Origin: Paracoccaceae bacterium
GTDB lineage: Bacteria; Pseudomonadota; Alphaproteobacteria; Rhodobacterales; Rhodobacteraceae
Direction: 5' to 3'
Length of the DNA stretch: 14,807 nucleotides
Assembly (NCBI GenBank): GCA_007121115.1
Contig: SKMI01000225.1
Span: 1-14,807, forward strand
Part shown: positions 1 to 7,173 of the stretch, piece by piece
Layout: every line of letters starts with the position of its first letter
Position numbering within the stretch: position 1 is the stretch's first letter
Notes under the pieces: generated by a model
Database searches by the model: none
The model's input: the letters and a program-made list of their open reading frames with translations, nothing else
What the model was told of the DNA's origin: nothing
Translations under genes and position numbers: made by a program

Positions 1-2519
1 GGGCGGCCCTCGATCACCTCGGGCGGCGGCTCGAAGGCGGGGCTGCTGGCCGCGCCGGGGATGGGTTCGGTGCCGAAAGGCGCCGGGGCGGGCGGCGGCT
101 CGGGCATCAGGGCCGCCGATCCGCTGGGTGGGGTCAACGCCGACAGTGTGAAGGGCGCGTCCACTGCGTCCCCGCCATCGGTGCGCAAGGCGTCCGATGC
201 GTCCCGGCTCGCGCTTGCGCCCGGCGCGGACAGGGGCGCCGCGTCACCGTCGGTTTCGGCGGCCAGTGCGGGACCGGGTCCGGCGCTCTCGGCAGCTGGA
301 ACGGTCGCCGCATCGGTTGCATCCGGGGTGGCGGGGTCAATCGGCGTATCGTCGAGTGGGGGGGCGGCCTCGGCCAGGGCCTCCTCGATCCCGGCGATGG
401 TGGCATCGATCTGCGCCTGCTCGTCGAAGGTGGGCACCGTATCGGTATCGGTCAGTCCGGCAGCATCGGCCGGGGCCTCGGCGCCGGGAACCGGTGTGGT
501 CGGAGGAAGCTCGGCCTCGGTCGCTGAAGGGGCCGGGACGCTGGCCTGCTGCTCGGGGCCGGAGGTGAAATAGACCGCCCAGACCGCTACCGCCAGGAGC
601 ACCAGGACCAGACCGCCGGTCAGCATCAGCCCGCGCGAAACAAAACCGCGCTCGGCCGGAGGCGTGCCGCGCGCCCCGAAGATCGTCAGTTTCTCGGCCT
701 CGGTGTCGGCAGCTTCGGCGGTCAGCGGCTTGCGCCCGCCCTTCGCGGTCAGGTCTGCCACCGGGGCAGCGAGTGCCTGCTTGAGTTCAGGTCTTGCCGG
801 GGCGGACCCCTGCGGCGGCGGCGTCGATGCGGCCGCACCCCGGGCCCCAGCGTTCGGCGCCGTGTCCGGCAACGGTTTGGATGCGGCGCTCCCAGAGGCG
901 CCCTTGTTGCTTGCAGCCGGGGCAGGGGCGGTTTTCGCGTCCTTGCCGACCTCGGCGCGCCCGGGGCGCTTGAGCAAGGCGCGCGCCTTGCTGCTCAATG
1001 CGCCCGCACCTGCGGTGCCGTTGGCCACCGGGGTGTCGGCATCGGGCGCGGCGCTTGCCGCTTTCGCGGATTTCGCCTTTTCGCCCGCCGTGGCGCTTGT
1101 GTCAGAGCCCGCTTCCGGGCCCTTCTCCACGCCCGTTTCACCGCGACCTGGCACGGATCCCGCCGAACGCGCGCTTTGTGTGGCGCCCGCTTGATCGGTA
1201 CCGGTCAGGCGCGCGCGCATCTTCTCGAACCGCGCGCCCAGCGACTTGAGCCCGGATTGCGATCCCGGTTCCGCTTGGTCGGTCTTTCCCTCGGGCGGGG
1301 TCGCAGCACCACGGGTCGGCGCGGGGCTCTTTTCCTTAATGTCAGGAACGATTTCCGCTGCGGTGACCACTTTCGCGGACAGCGCCGCGGCGCCGCGGCG
1401 CGAGGAAAACGCAATCGGCGCGACCAACTGCTCCGCCGATTGAGAATCGGCCAGCGCCTTGGGGCTGACGGCCGCCCCGCTGTCACCGGCACCGGAACTC
1501 GCACCATTTGCGCCCGGAGGGGTCGGCGCCCTTGGTGAGCCGGAAACGGCACTCCGCTCCGCACCGCCAAGGGCGGGGCTTGTTGCGCCGGTCGCCTCGG
1601 GTGCAGTGGCAGGGGCGGGTGCGTCCGCCTTGCCCTTGCCAAACCACGGCAGCACGCTTGCGATGCCGCCGCTCAACCCGGTGCCGCTTTCCGCACCCCG
1701 CGCTGTGTCAACGGAGGACTGCGCGTCACCCGGCCGGGGTCCTGCGACCGGCGCGCTTGCATGAGCGGCTGCGGTGGGGGCCGCGGTCTTGCCAGCCGCG
1801 CGGACGGCGGCGGCCACATCCTCGCCGCTTGGATCATCATTGGCGGTGCCGCGCGGCGGCGGGGCGGGCTGGCTTGCCGCGGGCCCCGCGTCGACTGCGC
1901 CGTTCCCTGCCCGCGGCGGGGCCGCAGGCGCTGAGCCCTCTGGCAAGCTCGGGCGCGGGACGGCTGCGGGCACCGGACCGACCGAGACAACGGGCGCAGC
2001 GTCGCGTTCGATCGTCTCGTCCGGCGGCACCAGCCATGCGGCCATGCTTGTGCGGCCGAAATAGACCTCGCCCATGAAGCGCGCATCGTCCGGGGCCGCC
2101 ACGAAGGCCACGGCGTCCAGCCCATGCTCGGCCGCAAAGGATTCGGCCTCGGCCAGGGTCTCGCGCGCCACCACCGCGACCTGCAACTCGTCACCGATGC
2201 CGCACCAGTCGAAGACCAGCTCGTCAATCGCATAGGGGGTCAGCCCGTCGATGGCGGCGGCGATCTGCGCCTCGCGCTCGGCATCGGTGTCGCCGGGAGC
2301 GTGGACGGTCCGGTAGAGGATTTCGCTATCAGGGATGATCAGCTTGGCGACCGGTTTCGTCTTGACCAGATCGTGCACACGTTCCCGCGCCGCACCCAGG
2401 CGGGCGGAAAACTCCGGGTCGTCCAGCGGAATCGCATCCACGGTGCGCCAGCCGTCGCGGCCACGGTGCAGCAATTCGACGCCTGCGCTCGACAGGCCGA
2501 TGGAGAGCTGTGGTTTCAT
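1..2519 (-). CDS. Long single-pass membrane protein with PilM/GspL-like N-terminal domain (3' end outside window)
   Basis: The frame is open from ATG at 2519 to the left edge, 839 codons without a stop, so the C-terminus is missing. An AGAGG lies just upstream of the ATG. Residues 1 to about 165 look folded. The pattern (LIIPDSEILYRTVHAPG, then an R-E-Q-I-AAAID-LTPY-I-EL-FDW stretch, then LQVAVVARETL and GL-AVAFVAAPDD) resembles the first half of the actin-like cytoplasmic domain of GspL or PilM. About residues 170-630 are Ala/Pro/Gly/Ser/Lys-rich and probably disordered. Residues 632-651 (start MLTGGLVLVLLAVAVW) are one transmembrane helix. The remaining 188 visible residues are acidic and Pro/Ala-rich, presumably periplasmic. 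No other secretion or pilus gene is in the window, so the role is unknown. Pipelines may name it an IF-2-like protein from its composition alone; no GTPase motif is present. Reading frame certain, domain similarity moderate. Confidence 0.85.
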   Translation of the reverse strand, partial: MKPQLSIGLSSAGVELLHRGRDGWRTVDAIPLDDPEFSARLGAARERVHDLVKTKPVAKLIIPDSEILYRTVHAPGDTDAEREAQIAAAIDGLTPYAIDELVFDWCGIGDELQVAVVARETLAEAESFAAEHGLDAVAFVAAPDDARFMGEVYFGRTSMAAWLVPPDETIERDAAPVVSVGPVPAAVPRPSLPEGSAPAAPPRAGNGAVDAGPAASQPAPPPRGTANDDPSGEDVAAAVRAAGKTAAPTAAAHASAPVAGPRPGDAQSSVDTARGAESGTGLSGGIASVLPWFGKGKADAPAPATAPEATGATSPALGGAERSAVSGSPRAPTPPGANGASSGAGDSGAAVSPKALADSQSAEQLVAPIAFSSRRGAAALSAKVVTAAEIVPDIKEKSPAPTRGAATPPEGKTDQAEPGSQSGLKSLGARFEKMRARLTGTDQAGATQSARSAGSVPGRGETGVEKGPEAGSDTSATAGEKAKSAKAASAAPDADTPVANGTAGAGALSSKARALLKRPGRAEVGKDAKTAPAPAASNKGASGSAASKPLPDTAPNAGARGAAASTPPPQGSAPARPELKQALAAPVADLTAKGGRKPLTAEAADTEAEKLTIFGARGTPPAERGFVSRGLMLTGGLVLVLLAVAVWAVYFTSGPEQQASVPAPSATEAELPPTTPVPGAEAPADAAGLTDTDTVPTFDEQAQIDATIAGIEEALAEAAPPLDDTPIDPATPDATDAATVPAAESAGPGPALAAETDGDAAPLSAPGASASRDASDALRTDGGDAVDAPFTLSALTPPSGSAALMPEPPPAPAPFGTEPIPGAASSPAFEPPPEVIEGR

Positions 2520-2579
2520 GCCTTGCCTCTAGCACAGTGCTGTCGGGCGTCGGGAGTCACCATTTCCCCACGCCATTCG

Positions 2580-2607
2580 CATATAGCGATTTTTCGCCGA
2601 GTTTGAA
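2580..2607 (-). promoter_or_regulatory. Candidate sigma-70 promoter for the membrane protein gene
   Basis: On the minus strand, TTCAAA (2607-2602) and TATATG (2585-2580) are separated by 16 bp and lie about 60 bp before the ATG at 2519. Each hexamer matches consensus at 4 of 6 positions. This AT-rich patch stands out in a very GC-rich gap. The gap also holds a 7-bp hairpin with one G-U pair at 2628-2646, just after the metY stop; it has no T-tract and is a weak terminator candidate at best. Confidence 0.3.
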
Positions 2608-2658
2608 CCCGGCGCATCCCGGCGCGCGCCATGGAGCGGCCACGGCAGGGTATCGGGC

Positions 2659-3951
2659 TCACCTCGGGCCGCTGGCCCGGGTCAGCGCCTGGTCCAGATC
2701 GGCGATCAGGTCGTCGGCATCCTCGGTGCCGATCGACAGGCGCACCACGTCCGGCGCGGCCCCGGCGGCGATCTGCTGTTCTTCGGTCAACTGTCGGTGA
2801 GTGGTCGAGGCCGAATGGATGATCAGCGAGCGCGTGTCGCCGAGGTTGGCCACATGGCTGAAGATCTCCACCGAATCGATCAGCTTCACGCAATCCTCGT
2901 AGCCACCCTTGAGCGAGAAGGTGAAGAGCGAGGAGGCGCCCTTGGGGCAATACTTGGCCATCCGCGCATAGGAAGGGGAGGACGGCAGCCCGGCATAGGT
3001 GACATAGGCCACGCGCGGGTCCTTCTCGAGCCATTGCGCGACCTTCACGGCGTTCTCGACATGGCGGTCCATGCGCAGGGACAGGGTTTCGATCCCCATC
3101 ATCGTGTAATGCGCGGCCTGCGGGTTGAGCGTCATGCCCAGATCGCGCAACCCGATGGCGATGGAGTGGAAGGTGAAGGCCAGCGGGCCGAAGGTCTCGT
3201 GAAATTTCAGCCCATGATAGGCGGGTTCGGGCTCCGAGAGCGACGGGAACTTGCCGTTGGACCAGTCGAACTTGCCCGAATCGATGATCGCCCCGCCGGT
3301 GACGGTGCCGTTGCCGGTCAGGTATTTGGTCATCGAATGCACCACCAGCGTGGCGCCGTGTTCGATGGGGCGGCACAGGTAAGGGGTTGCCGTGGTGTTG
3401 TCGACGATCAAGGGAACGCCCTGAGCATCGGCCAGCCTGGCGACGGTTTCGAGGTCCGCGATATGCCCGCCGGGGTTGGCGACGGCCTCGCAGAACACCG
3501 CACGAGTGTCCTCGTCGATGGCGGCGGCCAGCGCCTCGGTATCGTCTATGTCGACGAATTTCGCCGACCAGCCGAAGCGGCGGATCGTCTGGCTGAACTG
3601 GGTCACCGTTCCGCCATAGAGCCGGTTCGACGCGACGATGTTCTTGCCCGGCCCCATGAGCGGGAACAGCGCCATGATCTGCGCCGCATGCCCCGACGAG
3701 CAGCAGACCGCCCCCACGCCGCCCTCGAGCGCCGCCATGCGTTCCTGCAGCGCGGCCACGGTCGGGTTGGTCAGGCGCGAATAGATGTAGCCGACCTCCT
3801 GCAGGTTGAAGAGTGCTGCGGCATGGTCGGCATCGCGGAAAACGTAAGCGGTGGTCTGGTAGATCGGGGTCTGGCGCGCGCCCGTGGCCGGGTCGGGGCG
3901 GGCGCCGGCATGAATCTGCAGCGTGTCGAAGCCGTGGGTCGGCGCGGTCAT
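2659..3951 (-). CDS. metY: O-acetylhomoserine aminocarboxypropyltransferase (O-acetylhomoserine sulfhydrylase)
   Basis: A 430-residue PLP enzyme of the Cys/Met metabolism family, expected to make homocysteine and acetate from O-acetylhomoserine and sulfide in the cytosol (direct sulfhydrylation route to methionine). Visible family signatures are IHAGARPDPATGARQTPIYQTTAY near the N-terminus, Y57-S-R59 with NPT (PLP-phosphate contacts from the partner subunit), SSGHAA at 85-90, Y112 in RLYGGT (ring stacking), D184 in VDNT (pyridine nitrogen) and K209 in HSMTKYLTGNG (Schiff-base lysine). The length of about 430 residues, rather than about 390, and the GNGTVTGG loop favour the MetY type over cystathionine gamma-synthase or beta-lyase. 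GGAGG lies 5 nt before the ATG at 3951. The gene stands alone. No SAM-binding riboswitch is apparent upstream. Substrate preference (acetyl versus succinyl homoserine) cannot be read directly. Confidence 0.95.
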   Translation of the reverse strand: MTAPTHGFDTLQIHAGARPDPATGARQTPIYQTTAYVFRDADHAAALFNLQEVGYIYSRLTNPTVAALQERMAALEGGVGAVCCSSGHAAQIMALFPLMGPGKNIVASNRLYGGTVTQFSQTIRRFGWSAKFVDIDDTEALAAAIDEDTRAVFCEAVANPGGHIADLETVARLADAQGVPLIVDNTTATPYLCRPIEHGATLVVHSMTKYLTGNGTVTGGAIIDSGKFDWSNGKFPSLSEPEPAYHGLKFHETFGPLAFTFHSIAIGLRDLGMTLNPQAAHYTMMGIETLSLRMDRHVENAVKVAQWLEKDPRVAYVTYAGLPSSPSYARMAKYCPKGASSLFTFSLKGGYEDCVKLIDSVEIFSHVANLGDTRSLIIHSASTTHRQLTEEQQIAAGAAPDVVRLSIGTEDADDLIADLDQALTRASGPR

Positions 3952-3981
3952 GGTGTCCTCCGGGTCTGGTGCTTGCAGTGC

Positions 3982-4010
3982 AGGCTACGCAAGGGCGCAG
4001 GCATGGGCAA
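3982..4010 (-). promoter_or_regulatory. Weak candidate promoter for metY
   Basis: On the minus strand, TTGCCC (4010-4005) and TAGCCT (3987-3982) are spaced 17 bp apart, about 30 bp before the metY ATG. The -35 matches 4 of 6 consensus positions and the -10 only 3 of 6, so this is tentative. From 3952 to 4283 I see no gene; the rest of the stretch holds the inverted repeat copy at 4059-4121 and the left half of the split repeat starting at 4231. Confidence 0.22.
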
Positions 4011-4058
4011 GGGTGCGTGGTGCGGCCCTTGACTGCGGCAGGCGGAAACAGGGGCCAA

Positions 4059-4121
4059 GGGGGGCTCCCGCCCGGCGCCGGACGCATCAGAGATGCGCCC
4101 GCACCCGTTGGGCCGGGCGCC
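4059..4121 (-). repeat. Intergenic palindromic repeat, copy A (inverted, core only)
   Basis: Read on the minus strand this 63-bp block aligns end to end with the cores at 5461-5521 and 7261-7324. The shared parts are GGCGCCCGGCCCAACGG at the start and GGCGGGAGC followed by a C-run at the end. In the middle is a hairpin whose arms vary but still pair (here GCGCATC with GATGCGT, one G-U-type change). Conserved outer sequence with compensating change in the stem suggests that the structure matters. It lies upstream of metY, in the opposite orientation to the other two copies. Confidence 0.75.
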
Positions 4122-4230
4122 TTCGGCGCGGGCGCGCCAGTGCGGTGACGCCGCGCCCGGCACCAAACCGTGCCGCAGCCCGGGCCACCGGCTACGCCCC
4201 ACGCCCTTGCCGTGCCCGTCCCGTTTCGCT

Positions 4231-4285
4231 CTTCATCTTGCCCGAAATACCCCGGGGGGTGAGGCCGCCAGGCCGAAGGAGGCAG
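4231..4285 (+). repeat. Left half of the intergenic repeat split by the IS110 element (copy B)
   Basis: CTTCATCTTGCCCGAAATAC plus the following CCCGGGGG matches 7174-7200 of the intact copy with a single C/T difference. The half ends at GAGGCAG, which corresponds to GGGGCAG at 7223-7229 of the intact copy. The continuation of the repeat is found 1.16 kb away, at 5440. The region between its GAGGCCGCC and GGCCGAAGG differs from the matching part of the intact copy, which carries a different short hairpin there. Confidence 0.75.
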
Positions 4286-4295
4286 TATCCGTTTT

Positions 4296-4301
4296 GGTCA
4301 A
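4296..4301 (-). promoter_or_regulatory. Right-end half (-35) of a promoter that would form in the excised circle
   Basis: TTGACC on the minus strand overlaps the transposase TGA stop. If the element ends are joined at the CT core, this hexamer lies exactly 17 bp before TATGGT in the left end. A promoter assembled across the joined ends is known for IS110 elements and drives the bridge RNA and transposase. In the inserted state the two halves are 1.1 kb apart. Confidence 0.5.
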
Positions 4302-5242
4302 GGTGGATTTGGTTGCCATTTGCGGTTTTCTGCGAGGAGTGTGTTGGCGAGGAGGAGGTTTTGCATCACGGCGGTGATGATGACCTTTGCGGGTTTGTCG
4401 CGCGCTCGGAGGCGGGTGGCCTTCTGGCGCATGGTCTCGTTGCATCGCATGCCGACGAGGGCGGGCATGTAGAGGGCTTTGCGCAGGGCTGGGCGCCCGC
4501 CGCGGATCCGGGCCTGTCCGCGGGTCTTGCCGGATTGGCGGACCATGGGGGCGAGGCCCGCGAGTGCAGCGGCCTATGCGCGGGAGAGCTGGCCGAGTTC
4601 GGGCATGTCGATGACGAGGGCATGAGCGGTGGCGCGCCCGATCCCGGGGATCGAGATGAGGAGCTCCACGCGCCGGGCCAGTTCGGGGGCCAGTTCGGGG
4701 GCTTTGGCGATACGCGCCGTGATCTCGGCGTCGAGCGCCGCGATCTGGCGGTCGAGCAGGCGGATGCGGGCCGCGATCTGGCGGCGCAGCAGCGTGTTGT
4801 CAGTGGCCCTGGCGCGGGTCTTCTTGGTCGCGCGCGCGGCGATGAGGCCGCGCTACGCGGTGGGCAACTCCCTCAGATCATGCAGGTTTTCCGAAACCGC
4901 AGGCTGCGGCTCCAGCGCCAGTGCGGCGCCCATCCGCGCCAGCATCTGCGCATCGATCCGGTCGGTCTTGGCCAGCCGCCCCGTGGCCTCGGCGAAGCGC
5001 CGCGCGTGCAGCGGGTTGACCTTGTGCGCGGCCAGCCCCGCCTGCCCCAGAGCGCGTTCAAGCCCGGCGTGAAAGCGCCCGGTCGGCTCGAAGACGACCA
5101 CCGCGCCGCCCTGTCCGGCGATCCAGCGGATCGCCTGGGCGATCCCGGCGGGCGTGTTGTCAAAGCCGCGATACTCTCCGGAAGAGTGAGCATGGGCGTC
5201 GAGACGGTCTTTCGAGACGTCGAGTCCGATGGTATATTTCAT
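4298..5242 (-). pseudogene. IS110-family DEDD transposase interrupted by two in-frame amber codons
   Basis: From ATG at 5242 to TGA at 4298 one frame of 315 codons encodes a complete IS110-type recombinase, except for TAG at codon 130 (4855-4853) and TAG at codon 223 (4576-4574). There is no frameshift. The RuvC-like domain has D8 in GLDVSK, E52 in VFEPTG, and D94 and D97 in KTDRIDA. After the first stop come a coiled-coil-like Arg/Ala/Leu segment, IPGIGRATAHAL (Transposase_20 start) and LAGLAPMVRQSGKTRG, where S237 fits the catalytic serine. GGR-LRKALYMPALV follows. The second TAG sits where relatives often have Gln before AALAG, so a single CAG to TAG change explains it; the first may be similar. 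An AAGG-containing ribosome site precedes the ATG and overlaps the end of the bridge RNA. The 129-residue first piece lacks the serine domain, so it should be inactive alone. Confidence 0.88.
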
Positions 5243-5251
5243 CTGCCTTAT

Positions 5252-5400
5252 CCTGATCTTGTCTGCGCGCCCGAAGCGCTCGTATCCGTTCAGGCCAGGG
5301 AAAGGCGGGGGCGATCAGACTGCCCGTGGCACGAAGCTGCCCAGCGCCCCGCGATCCACCCCCGCCGCTGCCCGCCATGAATGGGCGTAGCGGGCAGCGG
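5252..5400 (-). ncRNA. IS110 bridge RNA (target- and donor-guiding RNA)
   Basis: Read 5' to 3' on the minus strand. (a) A perfect 11-bp stem-loop, arms 5400-5390 and 5375-5365, loop 14 nt. (b) Target loop: lower stem 5365-5353 with 5316-5305 (GCGGGGG/CCCCCGC plus GATC/GATC), upper hairpin GGCA-GCTTCG-TGCC. On the 5' side of the internal loop GGGGCGCT (5350-5343) equals the target left flank plus CT core; on the 3' side GGGCAG (5325-5320) is the complement of CTGCCC. (c) Donor loop: lower stem CCTGA/TCAGG (5294-5290 with 5256-5252), upper GCGC hairpin. AACGGATAC (5290-5282) equals the right end of the element; AGACAAG (5264-5258) is complementary to the CT plus left-end start. The order of loops and guide polarity agree with the IS621 bridge RNA. 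Exact transcript ends are not known and the 5' end may extend to about 5420. Confidence 0.85.
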
Positions 5401-5428
5401 CTCCAAGCATACGCCAGAATCACACAAA

Positions 5429-5434
5429 ACCATA
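5429..5434 (-). promoter_or_regulatory. Left-end half (-10) of the circle-junction promoter
   Basis: TATGGT on the minus strand, 4 of 6 matches to TATAAT, about 30 bp before the first bridge RNA stem. It pairs with TTGACC in the right end at 17-bp spacing only when the element is circular. In the present inserted state the sequence where a -35 would lie is the G-rich repeat, with no recognisable hexamer. Confidence 0.5.
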
Positions 5435-5439
5435 AGACA

Positions 5440-5521
5440 AGCGCCCCCCAGCCCACCGCAGGTGCCCGGCCCAACCGCAAAGGCGCATCTGCGATGCGCC
5501 GAAGGCGGGCGGGAGCCCCCC
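5440..5521 (+). repeat. Right half of the intergenic repeat split by the IS110 element (copy B)
   Basis: It starts AGCGCCCCCCAGC, matching 7228-7240 of the intact copy, and continues through CCGCAGGTGCCCGGCCCAAC, a hairpin (GGCGCATC-TGC-GATGCGCC) and GGCGGGAGCCCCCC. It ends 19 bp before the der stop codon, so it also lies in the 3' region of der. Together with 4231-4285 it makes up one repeat unit of about 137 bp including the core. Confidence 0.8.
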
Positions 5522-5539
5522 GCACCCTGCCCGACCGTT

Positions 5540-7000
5540 TCAGTCCCGCCGTCCCTCGATATGCTTGCGCAATTTCGACGGTCCGGGCTTCTTGCGGCCC
5601 TTGTAGGGGTTTCGGTCCGCCTGGGAGCGCAGGAACACGCGGATCGGCGTGCCCGGCATGTCGAAGCTCTCGCGCAGCCCGCCGACCAGGTAGCGGGTGT
5701 AGCTTTTCGGCAGTTCCTCGGGGTTCGAGCACATGATCACGAAGCCCGGCGGCCGGGTCTTGGCCTGGGTGATGTAGCGCAGCCGGATGCGGCGCCCGCC
5801 CGGCGCGGGGGGTGGGTGCGCCTCGACCATCGCCGCCAGCCACTGGTTCAGCTTCGCGGTGCTCACCCGCCGGTTCCAGATCTCATGCGCGCGCAGCACC
5901 GCCGCGTGCAACCGCTCCAGCCCCTTGCCGGTCCGGGCCGAGACCGTCACCAGCGGCGCGCCCTTCAGCTGCGGCAAAAGCTTCTCGAACTGCAGCCTCA
6001 CTTCCTTCAGCCGCGCCTGCTTCTCGGGCTCCAGGTCCCATTTGTTCACCGCCACCACCACCGCGCGCCCCTCGGTCTCGGCGAAATCGGCGATGCGCAG
6101 GTCCTGGGTCTCGAAGGGGATCTCGGCGTCCAGAAGCACCACCACCACCTCGGCGAAGCGCACCGCGCGCAGCCCGTCGGCGACCGAGAGCTTCTCGACC
6201 TTCTCCTGCACCTTGGCCTTCTTGCGCATGCCCGCCGTGTCAAAGATGCGCATCGGCGTGCCGCGCCAGTCGGTGCGGATGGAAATCGCATCGCGGGTGA
6301 TCCCGGCCTCGGGGCCGGTCAGCAGCCGCTCCGTGCCCAGGATTGCGTTCACCAGCGTGGATTTGCCCGCGTTCGGCCGCCCGATCACCGCCACCTGCAA
6401 GGGCCGCGCGGGCGTGGGGGCGTGGTCGGGTGCCGCCTCGCCTTCGCCTTCTTCGCTCACATCCACATCGACCTCGGGCGCGGCCTCCTCGGCGCGGGCG
6501 TCGAACCCTTCGGCCAGCGGGCGCAGCCGGTGATAGAGTTCGTCCATCCCCCCGCCATGCTCGGCCGACAGCGCCACCGGTTCGCCCAGCCCCAGTGACC
6601 AGGCGTCGATCACGCCCCCCTCGGCGGCCGCGCCCTCGGCCTTGTTGGCGGCCAGGATCACATGGCGGGCGCGGCGGCGCAGGATATCGGCAAAGATCTC
6701 GTCTGCCGGCGTCACCCCCTGTCGCGCGTCGATCACGAACAGGCAGACATCGGCACTTTCCACCGCGCGCTCGGTCAGCTTGCGCATCCGGCCCTTGAGG
6801 CTGTCGCCCTCCTCCAGTTCCAGCCCGGCGCTGTCGACCACGGCAAAACGCAGATTGCCCAGCCGTGCCGCGCCCTCGCGCAGATCGCGCGTCACCCCGG
6901 GCTGGTCGTCCACCAGCGCCAGCCGCTTGCCGACCAGCCGGTTGAACAGCGTCGACTTGCCGACATTGGGCCGCCCGACGATGGCGAGGGTGAAACTCAT
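5540..7000 (-). CDS. der: Ribosome-assembly GTPase Der (EngA)
   Basis: A 486-residue protein with two tandem GTPase domains and a C-terminal KH-like domain, the layout unique to Der, which acts in maturation of the 50S subunit. First domain: G1 GRPNVGKS at 9-16, G3 DSAG at 56-59 (DTAG is commoner), G4 NKAE at 119-122. An acidic Glu/Ala/Asp-rich linker spans about 167-195. Second domain: G1 GRPNAGKS at 207-214, then DTAGMRKK and NKWD. The basic tail (NPYKGRKKPGPSKLRKHIEGRRD) is typical. I chose the ATG at 7000, not the one 22 codons earlier, because the protein then begins MSFTLAIVGRPN as in relatives and GGAG lies 9 nt upstream. It follows bamB after 337 bp that contain a repeat, so cotranscription is plausible but not certain. 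Likely essential. Confidence 0.97.
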   Translation of the reverse strand: MSFTLAIVGRPNVGKSTLFNRLVGKRLALVDDQPGVTRDLREGAARLGNLRFAVVDSAGLELEEGDSLKGRMRKLTERAVESADVCLFVIDARQGVTPADEIFADILRRRARHVILAANKAEGAAAEGGVIDAWSLGLGEPVALSAEHGGGMDELYHRLRPLAEGFDARAEEAAPEVDVDVSEEGEGEAAPDHAPTPARPLQVAVIGRPNAGKSTLVNAILGTERLLTGPEAGITRDAISIRTDWRGTPMRIFDTAGMRKKAKVQEKVEKLSVADGLRAVRFAEVVVVLLDAEIPFETQDLRIADFAETEGRAVVVAVNKWDLEPEKQARLKEVRLQFEKLLPQLKGAPLVTVSARTGKGLERLHAAVLRAHEIWNRRVSTAKLNQWLAAMVEAHPPPAPGGRRIRLRYITQAKTRPPGFVIMCSNPEELPKSYTRYLVGGLRESFDMPGTPIRVFLRSQADRNPYKGRKKPGPSKLRKHIEGRRD

Positions 7001-7173
7001 GGCGCAGGGCTCCGGGCGCGGGTCCACGGTGGGACAGGATGGCAAGACAAAGCCGCAAAACGGCACCGAGCCGCGCGTCTAACCGCTCGCGGCCCGCTTG
7101 GCAATCTGGCGCGGCGCCTCCAGGTTCCGGACGCGAACCATCACGGCCACCGAACCTGCGCCCCCGCCCCGCC

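Larger units (their letters stand above)
4284..5441 (-). mobile_element. IS110-family insertion sequence inserted at a CT core in the intergenic repeat
   Basis: The ends can be placed by comparing the interrupted repeat with the intact copy at 7174-7324: repeat sequence stops at 4285 and resumes at 5440. On the minus strand both junctions carry CT (5441-5440 and 4285-4284), so one CT in the target has become two. The element is 1,156 bp counting one core. On the minus strand it begins TGTCTTATGG and ends CAAAACGGATA. There are no terminal inverted repeats, as is usual for the IS110 family. The layout is a 197-nt left end with the bridge RNA, the transposase frame, and only 12 nt of right end after the stop. 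A long end upstream of the gene fits the IS110 group rather than the IS1111 group. Confidence 0.85.

Noticed and set aside
3952..4058. SAM-II type riboswitch in the metY leader
   Set aside because: SAM-II elements are known before methionine genes in alphaproteobacteria, but I could not find the expected pseudoknot-forming segments between the candidate promoter and the start, and the leader is very short.
2516..4087. 523-codon minus-strand frame overlapping metY
   Set aside because: Shadow frame: Arg/His/Pro-rich, no recognisable domain, and the overlapping metY frame is an unmistakable enzyme.
4853..5242. Stand-alone 129-residue protein as a functional mini-transposase
   Set aside because: It ends at an amber codon inside a continuing conserved frame and lacks the serine-bearing domain, so it is better read as the first part of a broken gene.
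3923..5380. 485-codon plus-strand frame across the intergenic repeat and the insertion element
   Set aside because: Antisense to the metY start, the transposase and the bridge RNA; its composition is that of a GC-rich shadow frame.
4286..5439. Terminal inverted repeats or a target-site duplication longer than the core
   Set aside because: The ends TGTCTTATGG and CAAAACGGATA are not inverted copies of each other, and only the CT dinucleotide is present on both sides.
5381..6598. 405-codon plus-strand frame opposite der
   Set aside because: Antisense shadow of a conserved GTPase.
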